Notes: a model not told the origin generated them from the sequence alone. Numbered from the stretch's first letter, positions 53,149 through 63,596 are shown. The stretch is DNA of 64,000 nt from Cohnella abietis (GCF_004295585.1 NZ_AP019400.1:4748001-4812000); one strand, 5' to 3'. Translations and numbers: made by a program.

Positions 53149-54168
53149 ATGAAAAAATTTATTATAGGCTTCGCATGGTGGGCTATTTTATTGACTATTA
53201 CAACGGGAGCTGTAGCAGCTTCATCATCTAAAATTCAGGCTGTAGAAACCTCTGTTAACATTGATAAACCAGTAGTAAACAACCTTTTAACCATTGATAT
53301 GAAAAACAGGTTGGACGGAGGAAGCTTCGCCATATCTGAGAAAAAACTGATATTTAGGGACAAAGATAATTTTGTACGGATTGGATACCTTAAGGAAATT
53401 TCTAAAAAGAAGATTAACAATAAAAATCGAATTATCTATACAGGAATCATTAAAATCAATAAAAGTTTAACAAATAAGATGGTCAGGATAGTTGGTTTAG
53501 ATAATAAAGGGGAAAGTATATCAACCCTTGGCTATGTTGCCATTAACCAACAGTATGAAAAACCGCCAGAGACGGGAGATATTCGATCTTTCCGAACGGA
53601 AATAACTGCAGATGCGAAGATAGAATCGTTTCAAGTCACCGTGATTGATTTTATTGAACAGGGGAATTTTTCAGATGTCGATACTGATGCTATTGATATG
53701 TTTGGGACTCCTTCGATAAACTTTGACTTGCTCAAAGAGATGTACAATCTTAAAACATACAAAACAAACAACAAAAACATCAATGCTTTAATTGGTAATC
53801 TTGATCAAGGTCAAATCATTCCTTTAGATATCTCAATTGTTAATACGTCAGGCTCGGACCTCACACTAATTAAACCCTTCAAGGTGACTTTCACTGTTAG
53901 TAAAATAACCAAGAATGGGCAAGCTCGTGTTGTTTTCCAAAAACCTCTTGTAAGCTTAATTGGAGAATGGAAAAGTAAAGATTATTATCGTGCAAATTTT
54001 TACTGGGATCTGTTAAATAATCCTCTTGAAAAAGGAATCTATAAAATCTCATTAAAATCTGTTATCGCTACTTATACGATAGATCAGAAACATGAAGTTA
54101 AAACGTATAATGTAGCCCAGGAAAACAACCCAATGGACCCGGATGAGCTTTATGTTGTAATCCGATAA
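53149..54168 (+). CDS. Secreted protein of unknown function
   Basis: A 339-residue protein. The N-terminus KKFIIGFAWWAILLTITTGAVAA is a signal peptide with a probable AxA cleavage site. The mature part is rich in Lys, Asn, Ile and Thr and looks like beta-rich modules (for example MVRIVGLDNKGESISTLGYV and PLDISIVNTSGSDLTLIKPF). I recognise no domain. Its low GC relative to neighbours could indicate transfer. AAGGGG precedes the ATG. It stands alone between ilvD and the UbiD cluster. Confidence 0.7.
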   Translation: MKKFIIGFAWWAILLTITTGAVAASSSKIQAVETSVNIDKPVVNNLLTIDMKNRLDGGSFAISEKKLIFRDKDNFVRIGYLKEISKKKINNKNRIIYTGIIKINKSLTNKMVRIVGLDNKGESISTLGYVAINQQYEKPPETGDIRSFRTEITADAKIESFQVTVIDFIEQGNFSDVDTDAIDMFGTPSINFDLLKEMYNLKTYKTNNKNINALIGNLDQGQIIPLDISIVNTSGSDLTLIKPFKVTFTVSKITKNGQARVVFQKPLVSLIGEWKSKDYYRANFYWDLLNNPLEKGIYKISLKSVIATYTIDQKHEVKTYNVAQENNPMDPDELYVVIR

Positions 54169-54283
54169 GAGTATTACTAGAAGAGCATGAACTAAATAAA
54201 CTTCTGCTCTTATTAAACAAAATAAAAAGAGCTTACCCGCTCTATTCCCCCATTTAAGTTGAGGCTGACTTATAAGCAAACGC

Positions 54284-54313
54284 AAAAAAGGCGGCATATC
54301 TTTCTCTGCCACC
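54284..54313 (-). terminator. Terminator of the UbiD gene
   Basis: On the minus strand GGTGGCA pairs with TGCCGCC (one G-U pair) around a ten-base loop, followed by six U. Confidence 0.7.
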
Positions 54314-54347
54314 GTTCTGCTATCATTCAATACTCAATCGATCTTCA

Positions 54348-56180
54348 TTATACCTTTAAGCCGCCTAAGCTAGCTCCTTTAACGAATAATCGCTCAATGT
54401 TTTTCGCGACAGTTGGGTCAGGAACTAACGGTGGTGCTTGATGAGGTTTAACACGGGCATCTATAATAACGTTGTCACATGCCCAATGCTTGTTCTCGTA
54501 ACCACTGTTCACGCCATAAATATCATGGGATGGGTTGCTGCGAGTGAAAGTAGCCCAAAGGAAATTGTTAATAGTCTCACTCATAAAGGTACTATCATCA
54601 CACAATATAATGAGCGGACATGAAGGTAGTTCACCCTTTTCTTGAATAGCGCCACTTAAGCTTTGCAATTGTTGCTGTGCTTCCGCATAAGTAGTAAATT
54701 TAGAGCCTTGGATGGCCACAATACCCGGAATGACTAAACGTGCATTTTCAAATCCTCGTAATTGTCTTAAACCATCGGGCACTTCACGGCATAGCTCCCT
54801 CTTCTTATCCCCGTATGCTGCGAAAACAACCTTGCTACCGCTATTCAATCCTGTTCCTGAATAATCAAGAGTGTCAATGGTCGTATTCGTTTGGAAATGA
54901 AGGTCCCGTCGGAGGTCAATACGCTCCAGAATATACATTAAGAAGTCCGCTTCATGATGGGCGCTTATGGGCTGATGCTCTTCAGCAGTAATGAATAGAT
55001 ATTTCGCCAAGCTCAGCTGTCCTGTTCCCAGAATTCGATTAGCTATGGTGAGAATCTCTGTAGGCTGCTTGACCTGCTGGTATGGAGTATAACGCTCACT
55101 ACCAATAGCAAAGAGCAAAGGATGCACACCAGCAGCATCTACTGCATGCACTTCTTTTACACCAGGTATTTCTTTTTTTATCGCGTCCCCAGTAAGCTCA
55201 TGAATGAGTGCACCGAATGCCGTATCTTCTTGCGGCGGTCGACCTACAACAGTAAATGGCCATATCGCATTAGGCTTAGCATACACCTTATGAACCTTCA
55301 TTAGCGGAAAAGGATGGGTAAGGCTATAATAGCCCAAATGGTCACCAAAAGGACCCTCCGGCTTAGTTTCTCCCTGATGGATTTCTCCTGTTATTACGAA
55401 ATCAGCATCGTTACTAATGCAGAATCCATCCTTATAGCTATAGTGAAAACGTCGTCCTGACAATAACCCCGCAAAGGTGAGCTCGCTCATCCCTTCCGGC
55501 AAGGGCATTACAGCAGACAAGGTATGTGCAGGGGGGCCACCTACAAAACAGCTCACTTTGAGTGGGACACCTAATTTATTCGTTTTGTCCTGATGAACGC
55601 CAATGCCTCGATGAATCTGATAATGTACGCCAATTTCTTTATTCGTTTCGTACTCATTGCCGTTAAGCTGAATGCGATACATACCTAGATTGGAATTCAT
55701 AATTCCGGGCTTGTCCGAATCTTCCGTGTACACCTGCGGCAAAGTAACAAAAGCACCGCCATCCATCGGCCAGCTTTGAATGAGCGGAAGATCTGATATT
55801 TGAATTTCCTGTGTGGCAACCGGTAAGCTATCCGATTTTTTAAGCGGAAGAGCTTTCCACGCCGCCAGCCCGGTACCGGCATACTTAAATGGATTCTTCA
55901 ATGCTTTCATTGGATCGTTACGCAAAGCCATTACGCTCTGAACCGATTCCCACGTGTGCCTGAAAATAAACTTGCTGCGCTCCACTGTGCCAAACAGGTT
56001 AGATACGGCTCTGAATTTCGAACCCTTTACATTTTCAAATAGCAACGCAGGGCCGCCAGCCTCAAAAACCTTCATATGAATGGCAGCCATTTCAAGATAC
56101 GGGTCAACCTCTTCATGGATACGAACCAAATGTCCATTATTCTCTAAATCTATTACACACTCTTCTAAATTACGATACAT
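54348..56180 (-). CDS. UbiD-family decarboxylase
   Basis: A 610-residue prenylated-FMN-dependent decarboxylase of aromatic or unsaturated acids. The cofactor-binding stretch includes ETKPEGPFGDHLGYYS, which holds the catalytic glutamate, and an Arg-containing N-terminal region (MYRIQLNGNEYETNKEIGVH). UbiD enzymes need prenyl-FMN made by UbiX; no ubiX is in the window. The gene is downstream of a cyclase-family hydrolase and a LysR regulator on the same strand, suggesting a small catabolic operon for an aromatic acid. Confidence 0.88.
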   Translation of the reverse strand: MYRNLEECVIDLENNGHLVRIHEEVDPYLEMAAIHMKVFEAGGPALLFENVKGSKFRAVSNLFGTVERSKFIFRHTWESVQSVMALRNDPMKALKNPFKYAGTGLAAWKALPLKKSDSLPVATQEIQISDLPLIQSWPMDGGAFVTLPQVYTEDSDKPGIMNSNLGMYRIQLNGNEYETNKEIGVHYQIHRGIGVHQDKTNKLGVPLKVSCFVGGPPAHTLSAVMPLPEGMSELTFAGLLSGRRFHYSYKDGFCISNDADFVITGEIHQGETKPEGPFGDHLGYYSLTHPFPLMKVHKVYAKPNAIWPFTVVGRPPQEDTAFGALIHELTGDAIKKEIPGVKEVHAVDAAGVHPLLFAIGSERYTPYQQVKQPTEILTIANRILGTGQLSLAKYLFITAEEHQPISAHHEADFLMYILERIDLRRDLHFQTNTTIDTLDYSGTGLNSGSKVVFAAYGDKKRELCREVPDGLRQLRGFENARLVIPGIVAIQGSKFTTYAEAQQQLQSLSGAIQEKGELPSCPLIILCDDSTFMSETINNFLWATFTRSNPSHDIYGVNSGYENKHWACDNVIIDARVKPHQAPPLVPDPTVAKNIERLFVKGASLGGLKV

Positions 56181-56282
56181 TCGAATGACTCCAATCTCTC
56201 CTAAATAGGATTGATGAATAGCTAATCTCTCCTATGTGCGGAGTCTGCTTTGATTAAAGTTAAAACAAATGTAAGGTAAATG

Positions 56283-56948
56283 TCAAACGATAAGCTCTGC
56301 GAACGCCCTTACTGGGAAAGTTCCCATCTTCTTTATCTTCGGGGGGACAGCGTAAAATAAAAAAGGCTTTTGTGGCAATTGTTCTAAATGACATAGGTGC
56401 TCGACGATAGGAATTTCTGCATGTAGCAAAATAGAATGTACGGGCCGTGTTTTCCCCTTCGTACTATCAATATTCATGGAGTCTATCCCAACTAATGCGA
56501 CCCGCTGCTCTAATAAATATTGTGCGGCATCTTCCGTCAGATACGGATGATCAGTCGCATACTGCTCTGTATTCCAATGTTGATCCCAGCCTGTATGAAC
56601 CAATACCGCTTTACCTTTTAACTCCGTGTTATAGAAAAATGTCTTATCAATCGCTTTAATCGTCTTATCCTCGATGTTCACTACAACGGCATCTATGCCC
56701 GCAAATGATTTAAGCTCCATCTCTGAAAGATCCTTGCCATCGTGGTATCTATGGAACGGAGTATCAATATAAGTTCCTGTATTCGAGACCATTTCTATCT
56801 TTCCAATTTGAAACTCCGTTCCCTCTTCGTAAATGTCTTTAGAAGCTTCTCTACTTAAATAGTCGCAAATAATCGGAGCAGGTAGTCCCTTATAAGTAAC
56901 TAATCCATCCTCAATGATGTGACTTAAATCAATATAGATTTTCTCCAT
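56283..56948 (-). CDS. Cyclase-family (KynB-like) metal hydrolase
   Basis: A 221-residue protein of the cyclase/kynurenine formamidase family. The metal-binding segment is VSNTGTYIDTPFHRYHDG. The usual form is HxGTHxDxPxH; here Asn and Tyr occupy the first two histidine positions, a variant seen in one branch of the family. The enzyme probably opens or closes a ring amide or lactone. It is followed by the UbiD gene after a 102-base gap. GGAGAGG precedes the ATG. Confidence 0.8.
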   Translation of the reverse strand: MEKIYIDLSHIIEDGLVTYKGLPAPIICDYLSREASKDIYEEGTEFQIGKIEMVSNTGTYIDTPFHRYHDGKDLSEMELKSFAGIDAVVVNIEDKTIKAIDKTFFYNTELKGKAVLVHTGWDQHWNTEQYATDHPYLTEDAAQYLLEQRVALVGIDSMNIDSTKGKTRPVHSILLHAEIPIVEHLCHLEQLPQKPFLFYAVPPKIKKMGTFPVRAFAELIV

Positions 56949-56992
56949 AAATCAGCTTCCTCTCCTATATAAATTAAAAACAAGAAAAGAGC

Positions 56993-57874
56993 TTACTCAT
57001 CCTTGGTCGTATTTTTCAATAAATTCATAAATTCACGTGCAGCGAATCCCATATATTTTTCCTTATGATAAACTAGACCGATTTGTCTATTTATTGCGGG
57101 ATTTTCAATCCTAATCATTTTAATTCTTGCATTATTATACATATTTAGAAGAGTTTTCGAAAGAACTGATGCCCCCGCTCCATTTTCTATCAAATGAATA
57201 ATCGTTTCTGGAGAATCCGTCTCAATGAGTGGTTGTAAGCTCATTTCTTTCAATAGGCAGGCTGCTTCAATTTGCTGGCGACACTTATAATGCTTGGGAA
57301 ATAAGATGAGCGGCAAAGTAACGATTTCATCTAGATGGACAGATTGTTTATGAGCCATCGGGTGCTTACTTGAAACAGCCAAGTAAAGCTCCTCCTCGTA
57401 TAAAGGCACTGTTGTTAATCTTTCATCATGAACAGGGAGAATGGTTAAGGCGAAGTCAATTTCATTCTGAAGGATACGTTCAATAAGATCATCAGCTCCG
57501 ATAACGGTAAGCTTGATTTGAGGATAGCTTTGGTGAAAATCCAAAAGTAATTTAGTTACCAATTGCGTTAGTTCCCCAGTTAAAGCTCCTATCGAAAGAC
57601 TGCCTTGCTTTATTTTTCTGAGCTCTTGAATTTCTTCTTTGGCACCAGCTAGACTGTTAAATATGTTATGGGAATGCTTTAGCAAAATAAATCCTGCTTC
57701 TGTTATCGCTATTTTCTTTCCTATGCGGTCAAATAACAACGTGCCTACTTCGTCCTCTAATGCTTTTATTTGATGGCTTAAAGTAGGTTGAGTTACGCCT
57801 AAATCCTCTGAAGCCCGAGTGAAATTAAGTCTCTTGCAGATCGCCATAAAATATTCCAATTGCCGTATTTCCAT
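56993..57874 (-). CDS. LysR-family transcriptional regulator
   Basis: A 293-residue LysR protein. The helix-turn-helix is in the first 60 residues (MEIRQLEYFMAICKRLNFTRASEDLGVTQPTLSHQIKALE). The C-terminal part is the two-lobed effector-binding domain. It is the first of the three-gene run with the cyclase and UbiD genes, and probably senses their substrate. GGAGG precedes the ATG. Confidence 0.93.
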   Translation of the reverse strand: MEIRQLEYFMAICKRLNFTRASEDLGVTQPTLSHQIKALEDEVGTLLFDRIGKKIAITEAGFILLKHSHNIFNSLAGAKEEIQELRKIKQGSLSIGALTGELTQLVTKLLLDFHQSYPQIKLTVIGADDLIERILQNEIDFALTILPVHDERLTTVPLYEEELYLAVSSKHPMAHKQSVHLDEIVTLPLILFPKHYKCRQQIEAACLLKEMSLQPLIETDSPETIIHLIENGAGASVLSKTLLNMYNNARIKMIRIENPAINRQIGLVYHKEKYMGFAAREFMNLLKNTTKDE

Positions 57875-57926
57875 GTTAACCTCCGGGAGACATTATTATA
57901 TTGAACATAACGCCCCAATTATTACA

Positions 57927-58565
57927 CTACTCTTTCCACGGTGAATGTAATACGCAATCACAGAAATTTGTTGGTTTGAACCCCGGAAGAAGAAGCCCAC
58001 AAACATCAGCTTTAATATTACCGAAGGTCGTTTCCGGCTTATGCTTAAAGCCTTCAAGGAATGCGGGTAATATCCGGTTTTTGAAATTATCTCGCGGAAA
58101 GGCACCGACCACCTTCTCACGAATCTCTTCCGAAATGCTGTCAAAATTTTCACCCATCACATCATAGCCTACGCCAGAATAGATTAGCGCCACCTCGGGC
58201 TCTTTATACTGAGCAACCCCGATGGTCGTATGCAGTGCGATTGCATCCCATACTAATCGAATAGACTGATCCGGAACACCATGCTGTTGAAGATAGCTGC
58301 GTGCTGCATTCGCCCCATCTACTTCAAAACGTTTATCAGGACTGCTGTATTTCTTAGTAAGCCCCAAGTCGTGAAACAGTGCACTAATATAAAGCAGCTC
58401 TGAATCGAATTTCACCCCTGCGTTCTCGCCCTGAAGAGCGCCAAACAAATAAACGCGGTGGGAATGATTCCATAATAAAGCATCACCATGCTCACGAAGT
58501 AACTCAGCAGCTCCAACAGCTAGCTTACTATCCGGGATTTTAATATCTGCAATCGAAATTGACAT
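57927..58565 (-). CDS. HD-domain hydrolase (cyanamide hydratase-like)
   Basis: A 212-residue HD protein. Metal ligands appear as His in LLWNHSHRVYLFG, HD in ISALFHDLGLTKKY, and downstream His in AIALHTTIGVAQ. The length and the LYISALFHDLGLT pattern resemble cyanamide hydratase-like HD proteins rather than (p)ppGpp or nucleotide phosphodiesterases. Substrate unknown. GAGGAGG precedes the ATG. It ends 53 bases before the LysR start and is transcribed in the same direction. Confidence 0.8.
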   Translation of the reverse strand: MSISIADIKIPDSKLAVGAAELLREHGDALLWNHSHRVYLFGALQGENAGVKFDSELLYISALFHDLGLTKKYSSPDKRFEVDGANAARSYLQQHGVPDQSIRLVWDAIALHTTIGVAQYKEPEVALIYSGVGYDVMGENFDSISEEIREKVVGAFPRDNFKNRILPAFLEGFKHKPETTFGNIKADVCGLLLPGFKPTNFCDCVLHSPWKE

Positions 58566-58688
58566 AATAAGTGTCCTCCTCTTAGTAGGTTAATGCTCTT
58601 AAAGTATATTGGCCCACTAACGATTCATCAATATCATCGTTTCTATAATAATGATAGATAATACACATGATTGAAAGATGAGGATTTA

Positions 58689-59537
58689 TTAGCCCCATAT
58701 TCCCAACAGTATGACTCCCGTAGTAATTAAAATTGATGTAATTAGACGTCTTCTGCCTTGCTTTTCTCGCAAAATAAATATTCCCATGATCGTACCAAAT
58801 ACTGTTCCTATCTCCCTCATAGGAGCAAGCTGTGCTAATGGTGCGAGAGACGCGGCATATAAGAACAGCAGGTAGCTTGCAGGTGCGATAATTCCACCTA
58901 ACAGAATGATCCTCCAATTTACACGCAGCTCTGTTCGTATAGCTTTGGAATTAAAAGTCGCCCATGAAAGCACAAATAGATTTCCTATATTTGTTGCTTC
59001 ATTTATTACGACAGCTGGATAGTAGCTCAAGGCAACCTTATCCACAACAATGTAGCTCGCTATACATACCCCTACTGCCAAAGCCAGTAACGGTACTCTC
59101 AGTGTTGATGATTCGGTGCGGTTGAATGTAATGTTACTTATTAGCACAATTCCTATAACAATAAAGAGCACACCTATCCAGCCTAATACTGATAGCTTTT
59201 CATTAAGTAATGTCACTCCAAGCAATGGAACTAATAAAGGACTGGTTCCTCTCATAATGGGATATACCTGCGATAAATCACCTATCGAATACGTTTTCGC
59301 GAGTAAAATGACGTACAAACCATGTAGAAGCATGGATGCAACAATTATCCATCCTCCTGTACTTAGAATATGGACTCCCTCCCACTGTACAATAGTCCAT
59401 GGAAGAAAGACGAAAACAGCTACCAATTGGCAAAACCAAAGAAAAACATTTTTATTTATGCTTCTCTTCGTATAAAGGTTCCAGACCGAATGCAGGAATC
59501 CCGAACCAATAACGAGTAAAATGGCTACGTTAAACAT
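58689..59537 (-). CDS. EamA/DMT family transporter
   Basis: A 282-residue, ten-helix protein of the drug/metabolite transporter superfamily. Two EamA halves are visible: one with VYPIMRGTSPLLVPLLGVTLLNEKLS and the other with LAPMREIGTVFGTIMGIFILREKQ. Such proteins export amino acids or other metabolites. No partner gene is evident. It precedes the HD-domain gene on the same strand. Confidence 0.88.
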   Translation of the reverse strand: MFNVAILLVIGSGFLHSVWNLYTKRSINKNVFLWFCQLVAVFVFLPWTIVQWEGVHILSTGGWIIVASMLLHGLYVILLAKTYSIGDLSQVYPIMRGTSPLLVPLLGVTLLNEKLSVLGWIGVLFIVIGIVLISNITFNRTESSTLRVPLLALAVGVCIASYIVVDKVALSYYPAVVINEATNIGNLFVLSWATFNSKAIRTELRVNWRIILLGGIIAPASYLLFLYAASLAPLAQLAPMREIGTVFGTIMGIFILREKQGRRRLITSILITTGVILLGIWG

Positions 59538-59608
59538 TCCCTCGCGACCTTCCTACTTGGAATCAATTAATTCAACATTTTACCATATGTGCGAACGACT
59601 TAAGAGAA

Positions 59609-59645
59609 AACAAGCTTAGAAAGTCCGTAGACCCTCTAAGCTTGT
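59609..59645 (-). terminator. Terminator of the SLH-protein gene
   Basis: ACAAGCTTAGA (59609-59619) pairs with TCTAAGCTTGT (59635-59645); the minus-strand tail is TTTCTCT-like. Confidence 0.8.
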
Positions 59646-59663
59646 TTGGCGATTATTCGTATA

Positions 59664-62600
59664 TTACTTACTCATCTGAGCAAGCATATTGAGCAAAATT
59701 GTTATAGCTTCAGCTCTTGTGGCATGCTCCTGAGGGGCGAATTCATTATTCCCTTTTCCTTGCACAATGCCTGCTTCCTTCACAACAGCAACACTGTCTT
59801 TCGCCCATACAGGTATATCCTTGTCATCTGCGAAGCTTGTTGAGGCAATAGCTTTAATAGATTGGCCCAAAGCTTTTGCAACTATTAATGCCATCTCTGC
59901 ACGTGTAATTTGTGCATCTGGACGGAAGCTTCCGTCATTATAGCCTTTAATAATTCCTGCTTGTACCGCCTGTGCGACCGCCTTCTGTGCCCAAGCTCCT
60001 ATCTTCGCGGTATCTGTGAAGATTAGCTCTGGACCCGCTCCTTGTAGCTTCAGGGCATTCATCAGCATAACAGTGAATTCTGCACGAGTCACAGTCTTAC
60101 TAGGCTTAAAAGTACCATCGGGATATCCTTTGACAAAGCCGCTAATGACCGCTTGCTTAATAGCTGCCTCCGCCCAATGTCCTGAAATATCGCTAAGCTT
60201 AACTTCAATCGTTGGTTCGATCGTTGGTGCAGTCGTTGGTTCAGTTGTTGGTTCAGTTGTTTTGTCCAGTATTGGAATTCCTGTGGCTTGATCAACTACG
60301 AGTACTACAAATTTTCCAACGTGGCTAACATTCGCAGTAATAAAATTTCCTATAATCTCGCCGCCAGCGACTCCCTTCCATTCTTTCTTTCCTTCCTCAT
60401 AATAGAAAATACCTACCGATTGGTTGCTCTTCAAGCTAGAAGGGTCGAATGATAAAGTCAGCGTCACCGGTTTACTGAAGTTTTCCGACGAGTTCTTCAG
60501 AATCTCATATACAGGACTCGCCAAAACCTCTTTATTCGTTAGTAGCTTTTGTGAATCTAACACTTTTTCTATTGTTAATTTCAATTCTTTATCTACAACA
60601 CTAGAAGGAATTGAGAGCTTGATTGCATCTCCCAGACTAACCTCACCTGGCGTACCCGTAGGAAGCGTTAATTGACCGTTCGTTGAGATCACTTTCTCAT
60701 TAGGTATTGAGCCGCTGCCTGTTCCAGGATAAGATGCACGGTCTACAGTAACTAAGTATGTCTTCGTCGTGTTGTCCTGTGCGGTCACTACGATAGTAAT
60801 CAAATTACTTCCCACATTTAGACCGATATCTCCATACGGTTGACCACTTATAACCGCGTTTCCGTTCACGGTCATCTTCGCGTTACTATCGGACACATTC
60901 GCCGTTATAGCTATGCTCTGCACAGCATTAGCTACACTGGATGTATAGGCTATAGTCCCAGATGCGAATTCTGGACTTAGCACACCGCTCGACAATATCA
61001 GATCACTCAAGTCTGCATTACTACTTGGTGCTGGTGCACGATTTACTGTGAGATTATACGGATTAACCGTGCCATCCTGAGCTGTCACAACAATCTGAAT
61101 CTGATTAGGCCCGATGTTTAAGTCGGTAGCTTCATAGGCATATACCGTATCCGTTACTGAACGATAAACCGCACCTGTAACTGTAACCGTTCCTTTTGAA
61201 TCTGCCTTGGAAAAGGAAAAATGAAGATTTTCAATTGTGTTAGACACATCTACCGAATAATTAGGCTCGGTTGGTAAGAACGCCGGTGATAACAAGCCTT
61301 TTCCTTCTTCAATAGCCAGATCGGATAATAGCGCATTATTACTGATTCTTGTGACATCTATCGTATAGCTTTTCTTTGTCACTCTATCACTTGCTGTCAC
61401 GGTAACAGAAATTAGATTTGAACCTGTGTCCAAAGGAACGTTGTAGGAAGCTACGTTATTGTATACAGAGCTCGAAACACTTTTTCCTGATTCAACAGTT
61501 ACATTCACTGTCGCCATCGGATCTAACAATGTCGGAGTGACCTTTAATTCATATACACTTGCAGCTACAGATGCCTCATAGGGACCTGTATAGCTAGACG
61601 TAAATGACGGATTTAACATTCCATCGGAAATCGTTAATTCGCTTACCATCGTGTTATTATTAAAAATAAATTTCCTAACTGTTTTTCCACTCGCATCTAT
61701 TACATACAATTCCCCACTATTGTCTACTGTGATTGCGTTAGGAACAAAAAACCGAACATCCCCGTCATCTCCGCTCCCCCATTGTGTGAGATAAGTGCCG
61801 CTTGAATCAAGCACCTGGATTCGGTTATTGTCATAATCCGCTACATAAATGTTATTCGCATGATCTGTAGCAATTCCTGTAGGATTATAAAATTGCCCAT
61901 TGGACGTACCCGCCTCTGGAAGCCCCTTACTCGTAGTCTTCCCCCATGCAGTGCCGGATCCACCATTTGAATCAAACTTCTGAATACGATGGTTACCACT
62001 ATCTACTACATATACATTACCATTTCTGTCTACGGCAATTCCTATAGGGTTGGTGAATTGTCCAATCCCCTTGCCCATACTCCCCCATTTTGTAACATAA
62101 GTACCGTTCGAATCAAACTTCACGACTTGGTTGTTAGACTTATCTGTCACATACACGTCGCCTTTGCTATCTAATGCAATACCTGAAGGTTTTGATAAAG
62201 TCCCATTTCCACTCCCCATATTACCCCACACTACCCAAGTGCCTTCGGGGTTACGCTTCTGAATTCGCTTGTTACCCGTATCCGCAACATAAATGTTACT
62301 GCTACTATCCACTGCAATTCCTTCAGGACTTGAGAACTGTCCAACAGCGTTGCCCTTACTTCCCCATTGATCGAGAACATTACCGCTTGTGTCAAATTTT
62401 AAAATTTGATTTTTAGATTTATCTGCCACATACACGTTACCATCGCTAACTACTGTACTTGACTCTGAATTTATTGTAGCAGCTCCATATTTCCCCCATG
62501 AAATCCAAGAACTATCCTTTGAATCAAGCCTCTGAATTCGGTGATTGAAGGTATCTGCCACATACACATTATCTTTGCTATCAACGGCAATTCCCCCAGG

Positions 62601-63518
62601 GTCTGAGAACTGTCCTAGCTCGCCCCCCTTAATAGGAGCTTCTTTTTCACTCGTTTTCCCCGCAAATACTGTCCAATTACCTAGAGTATCAAGCTTCTGA
62701 ATTCGATGGTTTTTCTTTTCAACCACGTACAAGTTGCCTTCGCTATCTAATGCAACTCCTGAGGGAGAATCGAACTTCCCATCTGTGGTACCCTTACTCC
62801 CGATCACTGTCCAAGAATTAGAAGAAAGCTTCTGAATACGGTGATTAGAAGTATCCGCGACATACACGCTTTCGTTGATCTCATCTACAATAATTCCTGT
62901 TGGAAAATAAAACTCCCCGTTACCATTTCCACTGGCAGGAACACTATTTGTTTCTTTTCCCCATACTGTCCAAGAGCCGTCAGTATCTAGCTTTTGAACT
63001 CGATGGTTGCCACTATCCACTACATATAGGTTACCCTTGCTGTCTAACGTAATTCCTGCTGGTCTGCTGAACTGGCCCTTTCCGGTGCCCGCTGTACCAA
63101 TTTGTGCGAGGTAAGTCCCTCTGGAATCAAACTTCTGAATACGATTATTTAGCATATCTGTTACATATACGTTATCGCTTTTGTCTACTGCGATTCCTTG
63201 AGCATAATTGAATTTCCCCTTACTGCTCCCCAACCCTCCCCACTGGGTGAGATAGGTACCTTTAGAATCAAGCTTTAGGATACGATGATTTGATGTATCC
63301 GCCACATATACATTTCCTTTAGAGTCTATCGCAACTGCTCCAGGGGAATTAAACTCTACAGAAGCAGGTAATCTAAATTCACCACTTGTATAAACTTCAT
63401 GAATACCATCGGATGAAACTGATGCATAGGCTTTTGTTGAGAAGTTAATGGAAATGGTACTCATCAACAAAGCAATAATTAACAAACCATATATCGCTCT
63501 TAAAAAACTTCTATTCAT
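59664..63518 (-). CDS. Surface protein: NHL propeller, cadherin-like domains and SLH anchor
   Basis: A 1284-residue extracellular protein. A signal peptide (residues 1-33) is followed by about twelve NHL-type repeats (residues 50-630), each with a DSKGNVYVADTSNHRIQK-like core, forming one or two beta-propellers. Three cadherin-like beta-sandwich modules follow (about 640-930; DLSDLILSSGVLSPEF). A mixed domain leads to a TEPTTEPTTAPT linker, and three SLH domains (1105-1284; HWAEAAIKQAVISGFVKGYP) attach it to secondary cell wall polymer. It probably binds ligand or polymer at the cell surface. GGAGG precedes the ATG. Confidence 0.92.
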   Translation of the reverse strand: MNRSFLRAIYGLLIIALLMSTISINFSTKAYASVSSDGIHEVYTSGEFRLPASVEFNSPGAVAIDSKGNVYVADTSNHRILKLDSKGTYLTQWGGLGSSKGKFNYAQGIAVDKSDNVYVTDMLNNRIQKFDSRGTYLAQIGTAGTGKGQFSRPAGITLDSKGNLYVVDSGNHRVQKLDTDGSWTVWGKETNSVPASGNGNGEFYFPTGIIVDEINESVYVADTSNHRIQKLSSNSWTVIGSKGTTDGKFDSPSGVALDSEGNLYVVEKKNHRIQKLDTLGNWTVFAGKTSEKEAPIKGGELGQFSDPGGIAVDSKDNVYVADTFNHRIQRLDSKDSSWISWGKYGAATINSESSTVVSDGNVYVADKSKNQILKFDTSGNVLDQWGSKGNAVGQFSSPEGIAVDSSSNIYVADTGNKRIQKRNPEGTWVVWGNMGSGNGTLSKPSGIALDSKGDVYVTDKSNNQVVKFDSNGTYVTKWGSMGKGIGQFTNPIGIAVDRNGNVYVVDSGNHRIQKFDSNGGSGTAWGKTTSKGLPEAGTSNGQFYNPTGIATDHANNIYVADYDNNRIQVLDSSGTYLTQWGSGDDGDVRFFVPNAITVDNSGELYVIDASGKTVRKFIFNNNTMVSELTISDGMLNPSFTSSYTGPYEASVAASVYELKVTPTLLDPMATVNVTVESGKSVSSSVYNNVASYNVPLDTGSNLISVTVTASDRVTKKSYTIDVTRISNNALLSDLAIEEGKGLLSPAFLPTEPNYSVDVSNTIENLHFSFSKADSKGTVTVTGAVYRSVTDTVYAYEATDLNIGPNQIQIVVTAQDGTVNPYNLTVNRAPAPSSNADLSDLILSSGVLSPEFASGTIAYTSSVANAVQSIAITANVSDSNAKMTVNGNAVISGQPYGDIGLNVGSNLITIVVTAQDNTTKTYLVTVDRASYPGTGSGSIPNEKVISTNGQLTLPTGTPGEVSLGDAIKLSIPSSVVDKELKLTIEKVLDSQKLLTNKEVLASPVYEILKNSSENFSKPVTLTLSFDPSSLKSNQSVGIFYYEEGKKEWKGVAGGEIIGNFITANVSHVGKFVVLVVDQATGIPILDKTTEPTTEPTTAPTIEPTIEVKLSDISGHWAEAAIKQAVISGFVKGYPDGTFKPSKTVTRAEFTVMLMNALKLQGAGPELIFTDTAKIGAWAQKAVAQAVQAGIIKGYNDGSFRPDAQITRAEMALIVAKALGQSIKAIASTSFADDKDIPVWAKDSVAVVKEAGIVQGKGNNEFAPQEHATRAEAITILLNMLAQMSK

Positions 63519-63596
63519 TGTGTGTTGCCTCCAAAGATTATCATTCTATTTTCGAGCTTTCGACAATGTTTTTAATACTACGGTATATATCCAAAT

